Assembly (NCBI GenBank): GCA_027487815.1
Contig: JAIYCW010000017.1
Location: 248,001 to 312,000, forward strand
Direction: 5' to 3'
Source: Burkholderiales bacterium
Lineage (GTDB): Bacteria > Pseudomonadota > Gammaproteobacteria > Burkholderiales > Burkholderiaceae_E
Length of the DNA stretch: 64,000 bases
Shown in pieces: positions 1 through 8,503 of this stretch. Every line of letters begins with the position of its first letter. Within the stretch, counting starts at the first letter, position 1. The notes beneath the pieces were generated by a model. It did not search any database. It worked only from the letters and a program-made list of their open reading frames with translations, and was not told the DNA's origin. The translations under genes and the position numbers were made by a program.

Positions 1-773
1 GCCAGGGCAAACAAAAAACCGCCCATCGCTCCAACCCCGGCAGCTTCGGTAGGTGTAAAAAAGCCACCGTACATCCCGCCCATCACCAGGCCGAAAAGAA
101 GTATCACCCCCCAGATGTTGCGAAGCGCAATCCAGCGCTGCCGCCAGCTTGAGCGCTCTCCGGGCGGCCCCAGCTCCGGATGATGCTGGGTCACGACACC
201 TGCAGCAAAGATATAAAGGCTCGCGGCGAGGATTCCTGGCACGATGCCCGCAGCGAACAAGGCACCGATGCTGGTCTCGGTCATGATGCCGTAGATCACC
301 ATGATCACCGAAGGCGGAATCAGAATGCCCAGCGTGCCCCCCGCGGCGATTGAACCCGCTGCGAATGAGTCCGAATAGTTAAACCGGCGCATCTCAGGCA
401 TTGCGACCCGCGCCATCGTGGCAGTGGTAGCAATCGATGAGCCGCAAATGGCACCAAAGCCTGCGCACGCCGCGACTGTTGACATAGCCAGCCCGCCCCG
501 CCGATGGCCAATAAAAGCGTAAGCGGCTTGATATAGCTCTCGCGACAACCCTGCGCGAGTGACGAAGTTACCCATCAGCACAAAAAGGGGGACCACCGAC
601 AAGGTGTATTTGGCGATATCGAGAATTTCGGTAGTGGTGCTGGATACCGCAGCGGGCCAGGACCGTATCAACCCCAAGCCAATCAGGCCAACCAGGCCCA
701 TGGCAAAAGCAATCGGCACACGCAGCGCCATCAACAAAAACATAGCGGCAAAACCGAGCGCGGCTTCAATCAT
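1..773 (-). CDS. dctM: TRAP transporter large permease DctM, N-terminal part (runs off left edge)
   Basis: Large membrane subunit of a tripartite ATP-independent periplasmic (TRAP) transporter, which carries the ion-coupled substrate path in the inner membrane. About 257 residues are present and the C-terminal part lies outside the window. The visible protein is a run of hydrophobic helices with family-typical segments such as GNFVTRAGLS, CAGFGAICGSSIATTATMA (serine/threonine/glycine-rich) and GGTLGILIPPS. The ATG at 773 overlaps the dctQ stop as ATGA, so translation is probably coupled. Upstream dctQ and dctP complete the transporter. The family assignment is firm. The substrate (C4-dicarboxylate, other carboxylate or keto acid) cannot be read from the sequence. 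Confidence 0.93.
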   Translation of the reverse strand, partial: MIEAALGFAAMFLLMALRVPIAFAMGLVGLIGLGLIRSWPAAVSSTTTEILDIAKYTLSVVPLFVLMGNFVTRAGLSRELYQAAYAFIGHRRGGLAMSTVAACAGFGAICGSSIATTATMARVAMPEMRRFNYSDSFAAGSIAAGGTLGILIPPSVIMVIYGIMTETSIGALFAAGIVPGILAASLYIFAAGVVTQHHPELGPPGERSSWRQRWIALRNIWGVILLFGLVMGGMYGGFFTPTEAAGVGAMGGFLFAL

Positions 774-1243
774 GCGCCCTGCTCCTGGGATTCACCGCGA
801 GGCTGAAACGCAAGCCAGCCATGCGCCGCGGCGCACGCCAAAAGCATAAGGGCAGTCAGGTAGTAAAACGGGCCTAGCGGAAGATGCAGGGACGAGGTGG
901 TATCACCCTGCTCAAGGGTGCGACCGGCACGCACCCAAACCAGCCATGCCGACGCCGCCAGCAGCCCAACACACAAAAAATTAGCCAGCCGGTGTTGCCA
1001 GTCCAATGCGCTTTCTGGCAAAAACTTGTCGAGCAGATCAAACAGAATATGCTCGCCATGCAACGAGGTGAGCGGCATCGCCACAAAAATCAACAAGAGC
1101 ATCAACAGCTCGGTGACTTCAACCACGCCAGGAATCGATGAACCAAAAGCCTTGCGGCCCACCACGTCGCAAAAGGTCAGCACCATCATGGCAAACAACA
1201 TCAGGGCTGCCACCGCACCAAGGGTGGTTCGCAAGGGCTTCAT
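770..1243 (-). CDS. dctQ: TRAP transporter small permease DctQ
   Basis: Small membrane subunit of the TRAP transporter, about 157 residues with four predicted helices, which bridges the binding protein and DctM. Segments such as LTFCDVVGRKAFGSSIPG and EVTELLMLLLIFVAMPL fit the DctQ family. I chose the ATG at 1243. An in-frame GTG at 1273 lies inside a stem-loop and would add only ten residues that do not look like part of the family. The stop overlaps the dctM start by four bases. The substrate is not deducible. Confidence 0.9.
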   Translation of the reverse strand: MKPLRTTLGAVAALMLFAMMVLTFCDVVGRKAFGSSIPGVVEVTELLMLLLIFVAMPLTSLHGEHILFDLLDKFLPESALDWQHRLANFLCVGLLAASAWLVWVRAGRTLEQGDTTSSLHLPLGPFYYLTALMLLACAAAHGWLAFQPRGESQEQGA

Positions 1244-1263
1244 GGGGGAGGTTCCGAAAAGAG

Positions 1264-1283
1264 CCCGCCTCACAGGAGGCGGG
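1264..1283 (-). promoter_or_regulatory. Intercistronic stem-loop between dctP and dctQ
   Basis: A perfect 8-bp inverted repeat (CCCGCCTC ... GAGGCGGG) with a 4-base loop lies in the 78-bp gap between dctP and dctQ. On the coding strand it is followed by the short pyrimidine stretch CTCTTTTC. The sequence shows a stable hairpin with a poor U-tract, so a leaky terminator or an mRNA-stabilising 3' structure for dctP is inferred. Either would give more binding protein than permease. No experimental support is available here. Confidence 0.6.
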
Positions 1284-1321
1284 GATACTCTAAAAACATA
1301 TCAAAGAAGCAATAGCACTCT

Positions 1322-2332
1322 TCAAAGCTTGCTGATTTCGGCGCGATACTCTTTCAACACGGCTTCGGGATTACCAAGGCCCTTGGCTTTGGCGTCGGTA
1401 GCCCACTTTTGCTCCAGGCCAGCAGTTTTTGCCTTCACTTCCTCAACAAACGCTTTGGAGGCAGGCGTTACTTGTACGTTGTTGGCCTGCATGAAGGCTG
1501 CGCCGCGCCGATCCACCTGGTCCCAACCGCGCCCAAACAAGCGCGCTCCAGCCTCGCCGCTGAGCTTGCTGATGATGTCCTGATCCGCTTTGCTGATTTT
1601 GTTCCAGGTGGCTTCATTCATCACGAATGCAAAGCTGGTGTTGTAGAGGCCGCCAGGAAATGTGGTGCGATGCTTGACCAGCTTTTCAAGCTTGAAAGAC
1701 TCCACTGATTCGGCAGGGAAAAACACCCCATCCATCACACCGGACGAGAGCAGCTCATAGGACTCAGGCGCAGGCTTCAGAGTGACATTGGCACCAATGG
1801 CTTTGCCCATTTCATTGACCATGCCGCCGCCCACACGAAACTTCAGACCTTGCATGTCAGCCAGAGAATTCACCTGGCGCTTGGTATTGATGATCATGCC
1901 AGGGCCATGGGTGAACACGGCGAGCACTTTGAGCCCTTTGTGTTCATTGAGTTTGGCCAGATGCTTGTCAAACACGCGCTGATAGGCCACCGAGGTTGCC
2001 TCGGCCGAATCGCCAGCAAATGGCAGCTCGACCATCTGTGTCAGGGTGTAACGCCCGGGGGTGTAGCCATGCACCGAAAAAGAAATATCTGCCAAGCCAT
2101 CGCGCACCGCATCAAAGGTTCCGGGAGGAGCAACCACGGCCTTTGGCAGGATATTGCACTTGACCCGGCTGCTGGTGGCTTTGGTGACTTCCTCGCACCA
2201 TTTGGCCTGACTTTGCGACAGGGTGTGGGTTGGAGGCAGCCAGCTTGAAGCGGTCAGCGTGACTTGGGCTTGTGCCACGCCACCGAGGGTCAACCCGGCA
2301 AGCAGTAGCGATACACGGAAAGAAATCGTCAT
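1322..2332 (-). CDS. dctP: TRAP transporter solute-binding protein DctP
   Basis: Periplasmic solute receptor of the TRAP system, about 336 residues. The N-terminus is a classic Sec signal peptide (MTISFRVSLLLAGLTLGG then VAQA), followed by the mature start QVTLTASSW. The middle contains the family's substrate-carboxylate region around GLKFRVGGGMVNEMGKA, where the conserved arginine sits. The ATG at 2332 is preceded by GGAG seven bases upstream, which makes it a better start than the in-frame codon nine residues earlier. It is first in a dctP-dctQ-dctM order and is separated from dctQ by a hairpin. Ligand unknown. Confidence 0.93.
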   Translation of the reverse strand: MTISFRVSLLLAGLTLGGVAQAQVTLTASSWLPPTHTLSQSQAKWCEEVTKATSSRVKCNILPKAVVAPPGTFDAVRDGLADISFSVHGYTPGRYTLTQMVELPFAGDSAEATSVAYQRVFDKHLAKLNEHKGLKVLAVFTHGPGMIINTKRQVNSLADMQGLKFRVGGGMVNEMGKAIGANVTLKPAPESYELLSSGVMDGVFFPAESVESFKLEKLVKHRTTFPGGLYNTSFAFVMNEATWNKISKADQDIISKLSGEAGARLFGRGWDQVDRRGAAFMQANNVQVTPASKAFVEEVKAKTAGLEQKWATDAKAKGLGNPEAVLKEYRAEISKL

Positions 2333-2397
2333 GAACAGACTCCAAAAAATTGTGGGCAAAGCTTAGTGGGCGAAGTATAGCGGGCAGCCCGGTTGCG
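2333..2397 (-). promoter_or_regulatory. Possible dctP promoter region
   Basis: The 65-bp gap upstream of dctP holds a good -10 hexamer on the minus strand (TATACT, plus-strand positions 2374-2379), about 40 bases before the dctP ATG. No convincing -35 hexamer is seen at the right distance. An activator-dependent promoter is possible, or dctP may simply be read through from the panE-like gene upstream. Confidence 0.3.
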
Positions 2398-3381
2398 TTA
2401 GGTGATAAGTCCGAGGGCTCGGGCCCGTGCATAGGTCAACGCCGCCACATGCTCGATGGTTGGCACAGGCTGATGAACCCGGGCGGCCAACTCAATCACC
2501 GAGCCCAGAAGACCTTCCAATTCGGGGCGACGGCCCTTCTCGAAATCCTGCAAGGTGGATAAACGAGCACGCCCGATAGTGCGAGCCATGGTGATGCGGG
2601 TTTCTGTGTCGATCCCGGTTTCCACACCCAGAGCCCTGGCCACCTGGTTGCTTTCCTCAATCAGCCGCCGGGCTAACGCGACCAGGCCAGGTTGCGCGAG
2701 CATTTCATCCATGCGCATTCCAGTGAGCGCGGCCAGCGGATTAAATGCCAGATTACCAATCAACTTGACCCAAAGATCGCGGCGGATATCAGCCGATACC
2801 ACCGCTTCAAAGCCAGCCTGATTCAGCGCCAGCCCAAGAGCCTCAAGCCGCTTGCTCGTGCCACGCTGCACATCGCCGATAATCAGTTTGCGATGCGCGG
2901 TTTGCGCAATCACACCCGGCGCCATCATTTCACCGGCCACATGCACGACGCAGCCGACCAGATGCTGCGCCGGAATCAAGGTCAGCAGATGACCACCGGG
3001 ATCGAGTGCTTTGATCGGCTGCCCGTCAAACTGACCGCCCTCCTTCAGAAAGTACCACCATGGCACGCCATTGATGGCGGGCAACACCATCGTGTCATTA
3101 CCTAGAAGTGGCCCGATCTGAGGCAATACCTCGGCCATCGCTGGCCCCTTCACTCCAAGCACTACAAGATCCTGATGGCCCAGCCCAGCGGCTGAGTTGC
3201 GAGCATCGACTCGAACTGTGAAATCGGACCCCGCAATTCGGTCCTCCAGCTGGAGCCCGCGGGTTTGCAAAGCCGCGAGATGATCTCCACGCGCTACGAC
3301 TTTGACCTGATGGCCGGCCCGGGCTAACCAGGCTGCGATCACGCCACCGATCGCACCAGCGCCGATCACACATACCCGCAT
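2398..3381 (-). CDS. 2-dehydropantoate 2-reductase family protein (KPR/ApbA)
   Basis: NADPH-dependent 2-ketoacid reductase of the ketopantoate reductase fold, about 327 residues. The N-terminus has the Rossmann signature CVIGAGAIGG followed by the VVARGDHL segment that recognises NADP. The C-terminal helical domain has the catalytic-lysine region WVKLIGNLAFNPLAAL. The ATG at 3381 overlaps the LysR stop (TGATG), so the two are translationally linked. It may be PanE of pantothenate synthesis, but this family has many paralogues acting on other 2-keto acids. A position between a LysR regulator and a TRAP transporter fits a catabolic paralogue at least as well. Family is sure, substrate is not. 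Confidence 0.8.
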   Translation of the reverse strand: MRVCVIGAGAIGGVIAAWLARAGHQVKVVARGDHLAALQTRGLQLEDRIAGSDFTVRVDARNSAAGLGHQDLVVLGVKGPAMAEVLPQIGPLLGNDTMVLPAINGVPWWYFLKEGGQFDGQPIKALDPGGHLLTLIPAQHLVGCVVHVAGEMMAPGVIAQTAHRKLIIGDVQRGTSKRLEALGLALNQAGFEAVVSADIRRDLWVKLIGNLAFNPLAALTGMRMDEMLAQPGLVALARRLIEESNQVARALGVETGIDTETRITMARTIGRARLSTLQDFEKGRRPELEGLLGSVIELAARVHQPVPTIEHVAALTYARARALGLIT

Positions 3382-4292
3382 CACGCAGACACCTTGGTAT
3401 CCGATTGAGGCATCATCAAATCGATGAAGGTTTGAGCAAACCCGCGCAAAAAGGTGTCCTTGCGCACCGCTAAACGAACCTTGTTGCTACCAAAGAGATG
3501 CCCTGCAGGTAAGGCCACAAGCCCACGATCAGCTTTGGGATCGTAGGCCAGCTGAGCCATGATCCCCACCCCCAAGCCAATACTCACATAGGTTTTAATC
3601 ACATCGGAATCAATCGCGGCCAGCACAATATCGGGCTGTAATCCCGCTCGCGAAAACGCGGCGTCGATTCGGGTGCGCCCGGCAAACTCCTGAACATAGG
3701 TCACCAGCGGATAGCGCGCTAATGCCGCCAGACTCAAAGCTTCAGGACCGGTTTGTGCCAGGGGATGTTTGGCAGGCACAACCACCACATGCTGCCATTC
3801 AAACAGGTTCACCACCTGCAGCTCGGTCTGATCGCTGGGCACCTCGGTGGCAATGGCAAAATCCACTTCACGCTCCAGCACCTGAGCCACGATCTGACGC
3901 GGGCTGCCCTGCAACAGGGTGAGCCGCACAGCCGGGTAGCGCTTACGAAACTCGCGCACTATGGGTGGCAAGGTGTAGCGCGCCTGGGTGTGCGTGGTGG
4001 CAATCCTGAGTTCACCGGCATCACGCGCTCGAAAGTCTGCAGTGGCTCGCTCAATTGAAGCCACCTCGCTCAGCACACGGTCCGCCTTGCCCAGAATCAT
4101 TTTGCCGGGCTCGGTGAGGCCCAGGATGCGTTTGCCATGCCGCTGAAAAATATCCACCCCGAGCTGAGCCTCCAGCTCAAGGATGCCCCGTGAGACGGCA
4201 GGCTGAGAAGTGCCGAGGGCTTTTGCGGCAAGCGTAAGGGAAAAGCCTTGACGCACACATTCACGCACAAAGCGAAGCTGTTGCAAATTCAT
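3381..4292 (-). CDS. LysR-family transcriptional regulator, CysB-like
   Basis: DNA-binding regulator of about 303 residues. The N-terminal winged helix-turn-helix (MNLQQLRFVRECVRQG... AKALGTSQPAVSRGILELE) resembles CysB/Cbl in its opening MxLQQLR and its TSQPAVS recognition region. The rest is a periplasmic-binding-protein-like effector domain. The start at 4292 was chosen by the LysR N-terminal pattern, and it overlaps the glycosyltransferase stop as ATGA. It lies in a minus-strand chain with a glycosyltransferase upstream and a KPR-family reductase and dctPQM downstream. A role in controlling the latter two is an inference. CysB-like resemblance suggests, but does not show, a sulfur-related ligand. 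Confidence 0.87.
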   Translation of the reverse strand: MNLQQLRFVRECVRQGFSLTLAAKALGTSQPAVSRGILELEAQLGVDIFQRHGKRILGLTEPGKMILGKADRVLSEVASIERATADFRARDAGELRIATTHTQARYTLPPIVREFRKRYPAVRLTLLQGSPRQIVAQVLEREVDFAIATEVPSDQTELQVVNLFEWQHVVVVPAKHPLAQTGPEALSLAALARYPLVTYVQEFAGRTRIDAAFSRAGLQPDIVLAAIDSDVIKTYVSIGLGVGIMAQLAYDPKADRGLVALPAGHLFGSNKVRLAVRKDTFLRGFAQTFIDLMMPQSDTKVSA

Positions 4293-5971
4293 CGATGACA
4301 AGCCAATTGCGGAAAATACCGGGCACAGAAATAACAGGGAGCAGTAGACCACCGCGCCAGCCACTGCGGCACCGCGTAGTACCGTTGGCGCACTGCATCC
4401 AGCACGCCATCCCGGTAGGGTTCATAGCGAAAGCCCTCACCCAGGGTAAGCTCGAAGCGGGCCCCTTCAATCTCGATGCTTTTGAATTGCACCCGCTCAA
4501 AATACTTCGCATCATCGCTTTGGCGCGCGGCATCGCGTCGAATAATCAGGATATTTCGGCCCTGGGCCAATCGCCAATCAGTGAGGATATCGTCATGTCG
4601 AGCATGCGAGGAACCGGGCCCAAACACCACCACTCTTCGCCCGAGACCCATGCTCATTGTTACCGCCGGTGAATAGCCATCGCTGGCAAGCACCCATTGC
4701 TGGGGGCTGGCAGGCAGCCAATCCTGAATCGGCGACGGGCGCTGCTCAACATGAGTGGCGACTTGCGGATCGAGGTATGGCGCCAATGCTTGCCTCATCG
4801 CCTGCGGCGCAAGCGTCATCACCAGCCCAGGGTACAGGCGCGTGTGTTGCCAGGTATTGAGTGGCGCGCTGGCTGCGCCAACAATCAACCCCCAATGCAA
4901 TGCACCAAATAATGCGCTTAGCCCGATAGCGGTCCCGAGCCTGCGGCGGGCTGTGCCAGACCCAGACGAAACACTGGAGCCCGGGCGCTGCTCGATTGCC
5001 ATTGCCAACCCCATCACCCCGGGCAGCACAAAAGCGGCCAGCCAATGAAGACCTATCGGTTTGATCAGCGATAGCGCCAGGAAAAGGACCAGTGGCACCC
5101 CGGCAATCCAGGCCAACGCCTCTTGGGTCTGACCCGCTTCGTTACTCACCACCACAGTCTTGGCACGCGAACGAAAGATAGCCATCGCTGCCAGCACTGG
5201 CCCCATCACATACAACACACTAGTAATGTAGAGCGCCGTATTACGCCAACCCAGCCCCGCATTGCCATGCCGGTTGACGAGATTGAACATGAGATTGGGC
5301 CAGCATTGCTCTGCGTTCCAAAGCCCCTGCCAAATCGCAGCGGGCACACTGAACATCACCAGAAGTGCAAGCGGCACCCAGCGACGCCGAACGCGGCCAA
5401 ACAACAAATGCGCTGCAAACCCCAGAGCAAGCAGGCCGGCGAAATACTTAGACATGAGGGCTGCACCCAATGCCAATCCCGCCAGGATGTACCAGATGTT
5501 GCTATCAGCGGCTGCATTCCTCGCCTGGGCCAGACGATGCGCCTGAAGGTAGGCAAGAGTGGCAAGCCCGGCAAAAAACATCAGCGGCACATCGGTAGTG
5601 ATGGCCACGTTCCACACATTGAGTGGGGCGAGTATCAACAGCATCGCAACGCCATTGGCACACCATTGATCACACCATGGCTGACGCAGCAACCAGAGGC
5701 GCAACAACCAGGCCAGCACCACCGGCACTAAAAGCGCAGGCAATCGCAACACAAGCGGATGATCAGAAAGCAGATTCAGGCCGGCGAGCCACCATCCCAC
5801 CATGGGGGGGTGATCATAAAACCCGCCCGCCGGATAGAGGCCCCAGAAATAGAAGTAGGCTTCATCACCCGTCAAGGGCAGCCACCACGCAAGCCAGGTG
5901 CGCATTCCAGACAGGACGATAAGCGCCAGCAGCCACCAGCGGGCTCGATCAGTATCAGGAGACATGATCAT
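4289..5971 (-). CDS. Glycosyltransferase family 39 / PMT_2-type membrane protein
   Basis: Polytopic inner-membrane glycosyltransferase of about 560 residues with roughly ten or more hydrophobic segments. It would use a polyprenyl-phosphate sugar as donor and modify a lipid or protein on the periplasmic side. The first loop carries the acidic catalytic motif LTGDEAYFYFW followed by FYDHPPMVGWW, characteristic of GT39/PMT_2 enzymes. The C-terminal roughly 130 residues are a soluble periplasmic domain. The start is uncertain: ATG at 5971 or 5965, neither with a strong ribosome site. Its stop overlaps the LysR start. It follows the terminator of lptFG, so it probably has its own promoter. It is ArnT-like in fold, but the acceptor is unknown. 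Confidence 0.82.
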   Translation of the reverse strand: MIMSPDTDRARWWLLALIVLSGMRTWLAWWLPLTGDEAYFYFWGLYPAGGFYDHPPMVGWWLAGLNLLSDHPLVLRLPALLVPVVLAWLLRLWLLRQPWCDQWCANGVAMLLILAPLNVWNVAITTDVPLMFFAGLATLAYLQAHRLAQARNAAADSNIWYILAGLALGAALMSKYFAGLLALGFAAHLLFGRVRRRWVPLALLVMFSVPAAIWQGLWNAEQCWPNLMFNLVNRHGNAGLGWRNTALYITSVLYVMGPVLAAMAIFRSRAKTVVVSNEAGQTQEALAWIAGVPLVLFLALSLIKPIGLHWLAAFVLPGVMGLAMAIEQRPGSSVSSGSGTARRRLGTAIGLSALFGALHWGLIVGAASAPLNTWQHTRLYPGLVMTLAPQAMRQALAPYLDPQVATHVEQRPSPIQDWLPASPQQWVLASDGYSPAVTMSMGLGRRVVVFGPGSSHARHDDILTDWRLAQGRNILIIRRDAARQSDDAKYFERVQFKSIEIEGARFELTLGEGFRYEPYRDGVLDAVRQRYYAVPQWLARWSTAPCYFCARYFPQLACHR

Positions 5972-6014
5972 GGTTGGAGCACTGGAGAGCGAGATAGTGC
6001 AAACGGCTTGGACC

Positions 6015-6044
6015 AAAGAAAAAGGCGCACATTGCTGTGCGCCT
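6015..6044 (-). terminator. Rho-independent terminator after lptFG
   Basis: A perfect 9-bp stem, AGGCGCACA with TGTGCGCCT around a 4-base loop (6023-6044), is followed on the minus strand by TTTTTCTTT. It sits about 125 bases after the lptG stop and 44 bases before the glycosyltransferase start, so it should separate lptFG from the downstream gene chain. The remaining bases between 5972 and 6167 hold no gene I can support. Confidence 0.85.
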
Positions 6045-6167
6045 GAAACGGCAGCAGGGCTGCCTCTCCTCCTCCTCGATACACGCTGCGAACTGTACTC
6101 AGTTTTGTAATAATCGTCCAACCCTTTGTTGTCTTGGACATGATCAGACACACAACACTTCTCGGAT

Positions 6168-7358
6168 TCATCGCACCCGATCCACCCAAGCCAGCATCCC
6201 AAGGGCAAGCATCATCGCCAAAACACTGGGCAGCCCCGCACTCACCCACGCCGGCCAGGTGTTGAGCAGCCCGAGGTGCGAGAACAAACCGTTGAGCAAA
6301 TGAAAGGTCACCCCCAGCATGATGCCTACGAATACCTTGTAGCCGATGCCACCAGCCCGCACTTGCAGGTAGGCAAACGGCAGGGCAAGCGCCATCATCA
6401 CCACAACCGCCAAGGGATACATCAACTTTTTCCAAAGCGCCAGGACGTAGCGATCGGTAGCCTGCCGGTTATCCTGCAAATGCCGGATGTATTGATATAG
6501 GCCAAGAGCCGCCATTCGCTCCGGAGCCACCAGCGCCACATTAAAAATGTCTGGCGTGAGTTCGGTATCCCAACGCGCCTGCGCCCTGACTTGGCGCTCT
6601 GCGGCCAACGGGGCGGGAGCCACTGTGGGTCGGGGCTTACCCGCTGGGTCCGGAACCAGAGTCTCGCCAATCGCACCAGCCGCGCGGGGGTCAACCTCGA
6701 TGGTTTCCACCTCGTATAACTGCCAGCCTGTGGCGGAGACATAACGGGCACTTTTTGCGTTGAGCACCTCGATCAGCCGAAACTGCTGATCAAACTCATA
6801 AACTTGAACTCCCTGCAGGGTTCCGTCTGGCTCAAGCTCCCGGATGTTGATAAAGCGGCTGGTACGCGAACTTCCATCCGGCGCCCGGGCTGTGTCCTTG
6901 ATCCAGATGCCTGAGCGAAACTGGCCCACAACGGCGGTGCCCATGGCGCTCAGTCGAATCTGCCGGGCCAACTTTTCTGACTGCGGCGCCACCACCTCTC
7001 CAAGCATCAGCGTGATCAGGGCAAACACCAAGCCCACCAGCCCCACTTCCAACAACGCTCGAGTCCGGCCCAGCCCGGCCGCGCGCATTGCGGTGAACTC
7101 CGAGTGCTGGGCGAACTGCGCCAGGGCGTAAATCGCGCCAATCAAGGCAGCAATCGGCATCAACTCATAAGCCCGATTCGGCAAACCCAACCCGACATAC
7201 AGGAGTGCATGCTGTAAGCGATAGGTCCCCTTACCCAACTCATCGAGCTCGTTGATAACATCAAAAAACGCAAACAGCGCAAGAAATCCCAGCAAGACAA
7301 ACAGCACTGCCGAGGCTATCTCCCGGCGCATGTAGCGCCCGATCAAACGACTGCTCAT
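6168..7358 (-). CDS. lptG: LPS export ABC transporter permease LptG
   Basis: One of the two permeases of the LptBFGC complex that extracts lipopolysaccharide from the inner membrane and feeds it to the Lpt bridge. About 396 residues: helices near both ends flank a large periplasmic beta-jellyroll domain (roughly residues 130-290). The start MSSRLIGRYMRREI and the coupling region AMRAAGLGRTRAL are typical. The ATG at 7358 overlaps the lptF stop as ATGA. The order lptF-lptG, divergent from pepA, is conserved in many proteobacteria. Confidence 0.95.
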   Translation of the reverse strand: MSSRLIGRYMRREIASAVLFVLLGFLALFAFFDVINELDELGKGTYRLQHALLYVGLGLPNRAYELMPIAALIGAIYALAQFAQHSEFTAMRAAGLGRTRALLEVGLVGLVFALITLMLGEVVAPQSEKLARQIRLSAMGTAVVGQFRSGIWIKDTARAPDGSSRTSRFINIRELEPDGTLQGVQVYEFDQQFRLIEVLNAKSARYVSATGWQLYEVETIEVDPRAAGAIGETLVPDPAGKPRPTVAPAPLAAERQVRAQARWDTELTPDIFNVALVAPERMAALGLYQYIRHLQDNRQATDRYVLALWKKLMYPLAVVVMMALALPFAYLQVRAGGIGYKVFVGIMLGVTFHLLNGLFSHLGLLNTWPAWVSAGLPSVLAMMLALGMLAWVDRVR

Positions 7359-8461
7359 TGCCGCTGCCGCCTCAGCACGCCCAAAACACGCTGCAACCAA
7401 GGCAGGCGGATCAACGACACCCGCCAATAAAACAGCAGCGCCACCAAGCCCAAGGGGATCAGATGAACCAGGGCAGCGCTTGCCCAGTCAGCTTTACCCT
7501 GCCCCATCCAGGCTTGGATGATCGACAGAAAATTGTTGTAAACCACATAGACTAAAAGCGCGAGCACGAGATTGATCGAGCGACCTACCCGTGGATTGAA
7601 TGCGGAAAGCGGTATTGCCATCAGGGCAAGCACTACGGCACTGATCGGCACACTCAGACGCCACATCAACTCGCCTTGGTGGCGCAGGGTCGGAGCAGCG
7701 ATCAGAGCCCATGTGGATTGGGCCCGGGTAGATTCATCGGTCAGGTCCGGAGTTTGCGGATCAAGCCGCACGCCATAGCGCTCGAAAGACATGATGCGAA
7801 ACCCAGCCTCACCCTTTGCACTGTCGTATCGGCGCCCCTCGTTGAGTACCAGAAACCGATCGCCATTGGGCAAGATCTCAATACCTCCGCCACTTGAAAC
7901 CACGACACTGACTTCATTGCCCACCCGCTGGGTCACAAAAACATTGCGTACTTCAGCCTGATCCTCACTTACCGATTCAACAAAGAACACGCGACCGCCC
8001 GATCCAGATTCACGAAACTGCCCGGCCGACACCTGCGAGACATCTTCACGCTGCTCGAATCGCTTTTGATACTCGCTGCTTTGCCGGGCGGCCCAAGGTG
8101 CCACGCCCAAGGAGATCAGCCCAATCAGCACCACAAATGGCAAGGCAAAACGCAATACCGGAGCAATCCAGTCGAGGATCGAGCGCCCGCTGGCAAACCA
8201 GATCACCATCTCGGAGTCGCGGTAAGCCCGGGTCAGCGACATCAGAATCGCGACATACAGCGTCAACACCAGCAAAATCGGCAGGAAATTCACCGCGGCA
8301 AAGGCGATCAGGGGTAAAACCGACTGCGTATCCACCGTACCAACCGCCGCCCGCCCGAGAATACGGATCAGGGTCACGGTAACCATGATGGTAAAGAGGG
8401 CCGCAAAAACAACGCCCGCGAGGTTGGTGAGGTCGCGCCGCAGCGCCTTGACGAAGAGCAT
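7355..8461 (-). CDS. lptF: LPS export ABC transporter permease LptF
   Basis: Partner permease of LptG in the lipopolysaccharide extractor, about 368 residues. It starts MLFVKALRRDLTN and has the membrane-periplasmic jellyroll-membrane layout with the conserved segment SLTRAYRDSEMVIWFASG, which contacts the LptB ATPase. I chose the ATG at 8461 by alignment to the family's usual start. The longer in-frame extension would cross into pepA. Only 42 bp separate it from the divergent pepA start. The stop overlaps lptG. Confidence 0.95.
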   Translation of the reverse strand: MLFVKALRRDLTNLAGVVFAALFTIMVTVTLIRILGRAAVGTVDTQSVLPLIAFAAVNFLPILLVLTLYVAILMSLTRAYRDSEMVIWFASGRSILDWIAPVLRFALPFVVLIGLISLGVAPWAARQSSEYQKRFEQREDVSQVSAGQFRESGSGGRVFFVESVSEDQAEVRNVFVTQRVGNEVSVVVSSGGGIEILPNGDRFLVLNEGRRYDSAKGEAGFRIMSFERYGVRLDPQTPDLTDESTRAQSTWALIAAPTLRHQGELMWRLSVPISAVVLALMAIPLSAFNPRVGRSINLVLALLVYVVYNNFLSIIQAWMGQGKADWASAALVHLIPLGLVALLFYWRVSLIRLPWLQRVLGVLRRQRQ

Positions 8462-8503
8462 GAATATAATTTTGCTTCTAACCAAAACCCCACAAAGCGA
8501 ACC
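8462..8503. promoter_or_regulatory. Divergent lptF/pepA intergenic region
   Basis: The 42-bp gap is AT-rich. It contains TATAAT on the plus strand at 8465-8470, which could be a -10 element for pepA 34 bases before its ATG. The complementary strand offers a similar AT-rich element next to lptF. A TTGACG at 8448-8453 is only 11 bases away from the TATAAT, too close to be its -35. A compact bidirectional promoter is inferred. Confidence 0.35.

Noticed and set aside
897-1583. 228-codon plus-strand frame across dctQ and dctP
   Set aside because: Crosses two well-supported minus-strand genes and lacks domain support.
8448-8470. TTGACG and TATAAT taken together as a complete sigma-70 promoter for pepA
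   Set aside because: Spacer is only 11 bases, so the pair cannot work as one promoter; only the TATAAT is kept as a possible -10.
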